A DNA stretch of 64,000 nt. Origin: Sphaerisporangium fuscum (GTDB lineage: Bacteria; Actinomycetota; Actinomycetes; Streptosporangiales; Streptosporangiaceae). The notes beneath the pieces are model-generated. The model was not told the origin of the DNA and made no database searches. It was given only the letters and a program-made list of their open reading frames with translations. The stretch lies in the NCBI RefSeq assembly GCF_018531465.1, contig NZ_JAHDTF010000024.1, forward strand, positions 124,001 to 188,000, in the 5' to 3' direction. Shown one piece after another: positions 63,372 to 64,000 of this stretch; position 1 is the first letter of the stretch, and each line of letters starts with the position of its first letter. A program made the position numbers and the translations under genes.

Positions 63372-64000
63372 TCAGTGCAGCGGGAGGCGGCGTACCCCCG
63401 TCATGGTCGGCGCGGGCATGAAGTCCACGGGGTCGTCGGGATCGGTGCGCAGCGGGTCGAACCGGTCGAGCAGGATGTTCAGCGCGACCCGTCCTTCCAG
63501 CCGGGCCAGGGGCGCGCCGAGGCAGAAGTGGATGCCGCGGCCGAAGGCGAGATGGGGGTTGGGGTCGCGGCCGGGGTCGAAGGCGTCGGGGTCGGGGAAC
63601 TGGCGGGGATCCCTGTTGGCCGCCCCGAGCCACGTCATGACCAGGCGGTCGGCCGGGATCGTCGCGCCGCCGAGCTCGACCTCGCGGGTGGTGGAGCGGG
63701 CGAGGGCGGCGAACGGGGTGAGGTAGCGCAGCGACTCCTCGATGACGGCGGGGATCCGGGTGCGGTCGGCGCGGGCCTTGCGCTGCTGTTCGGGGAAGGC
63801 GTCCAGGCACAGCACGGTGTTGCCCAGCAGCATCGTGGTGGTGACGTGTCCGGCGAGCAGAAGGAGGATCGCGAAGTTGATCACCTGGTCGTCGGGCAGG
63901 CGCTCGCCGTCCACCTCGGCCTGGACCAGCCTGGTGAGCAGGTCGGCGCGGGGCCGCCGCCTGCGTTCGGCGGCGTGGGCGGCGAGGTAGGCGGTCATCT
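63372..64000 (-). CDS. Cytochrome P450, C-terminal part (5' end beyond right edge)
   Basis: The last ~209 residues of a soluble actinobacterial P450 lie in the window; the frame is open to the right edge. Visible are the I-helix oxygen-binding segment LLLLAGHVTTTMLLGN, the EESLR of the K-helix ExxR, LGAANRDPRQFPDPDAFD, and the heme-ligand loop FGRGIHFCLGAPLARLEGR with the axial Cys. The end (TMTGVRRLPLH) is normal, so only the N-terminal half is missing. The 235 bases between archease and this gene hold nothing I can support. Confidence 0.9.
   Translation of the reverse strand, partial: MTAYLAAHAAERRRRPRADLLTRLVQAEVDGERLPDDQVINFAILLLLAGHVTTTMLLGNTVLCLDAFPEQQRKARADRTRIPAVIEESLRYLTPFAALARSTTREVELGGATIPADRLVMTWLGAANRDPRQFPDPDAFDPGRDPNPHLAFGRGIHFCLGAPLARLEGRVALNILLDRFDPLRTDPDDPVDFMPAPTMTGVRRLPLH

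Noticed and set aside
1..64000. Mobile element, prophage or integrated island
   Set aside because: No transposase, integrase, terminal repeats, tRNA-associated duplication or composition shift was seen; regulators and pumps alone are not evidence of transfer.

Overview
The window is uniformly very GC-rich DNA with dense, often overlapping operons, GTG and TTG starts, and actinobacterial families (BTAD and LuxR-type ATPase regulators, PucR, DUF1989, DUF1918, DUF4184, Tat-exported oxidases). It looks like chromosomal DNA of a filamentous actinobacterium. Streptosporangiales is my best guess from the overall gene style, but that is inference. No rRNA, tRNA, transposase, phage module or CRISPR array was found.

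Left part (1-13.7 kb), organosulfur acquisition. After the N-terminal part of a predicted methyltransferase and a separate FMN reductase comes a seven-gene operon: ABC importer (lipoprotein, permease, ATPase), a DszB-like desulfinase keeping the catalytic Cys/His/Arg, two LLM flavin monooxygenases (one SsuD-like), and a solute-binding-fold protein without a signal peptide. A 20-residue leader peptide of the cysteine-attenuator type precedes it. A convergent five-gene peptide/nickel-type ABC operon follows. Both operon promoters carry the same inverted repeat, CCTA-N9-TAGG, suggesting one sulfur-linked regulon.

13.9-19.7 kb: a DUF1989 protein, an old-yellow-enzyme reductase and a PuuE/PgdA-type deacetylase, with a PucR activator and an NCS1 nucleobase permease. 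This looks like uptake and opening of a nitrogen heterocycle. 19.85-22.4 kb: membrane protein, PCu(A)C copper chaperone and Dyp peroxidase. A second copper locus at 49.7-51.9 kb (paralogous membrane protein, YcnI, CopC) repeats the theme, and a multicopper oxidase lies at 57.6-59.4 kb.

22.4-35 kb: acetyltransferase; secreted PQQ sugar dehydrogenase with two CBM and two Fn3 domains behind a palindromic operator; an acyl-CoA dehydrogenase/CoA-transferase/LysR set; an HD protein; a MarR gene with an in-frame MFS-isochorismatase fusion; an L,D-transpeptidase; and a MetE-like methyltransferase. 35-49.5 kb: FAD monooxygenase, MFS pump and TetR; a second MFS pump behind a tiny upstream ORF; DUF4184; TetR; adenine deaminase-like enzyme; a large BTAD/NB-ARC regulator; a tandem AsnC regulator divergent from an MFS pump; and a Cys-rich pentapeptide-repeat protein.

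52-64 kb: a secreted Arg/Asp/Glu-rich repeat protein, DUF1801, two VOC proteins, a LuxR-HTH/NB-ARC regulator, the multicopper oxidase, an FAD monooxygenase, DUF1918, an RtcB-archease RNA-ligase pair, and a P450 cut by the right edge.

Several genes show a TAnnnT-like -10 hexamer only 6-8 bases before the start codon, so leaderless mRNAs seem common here.
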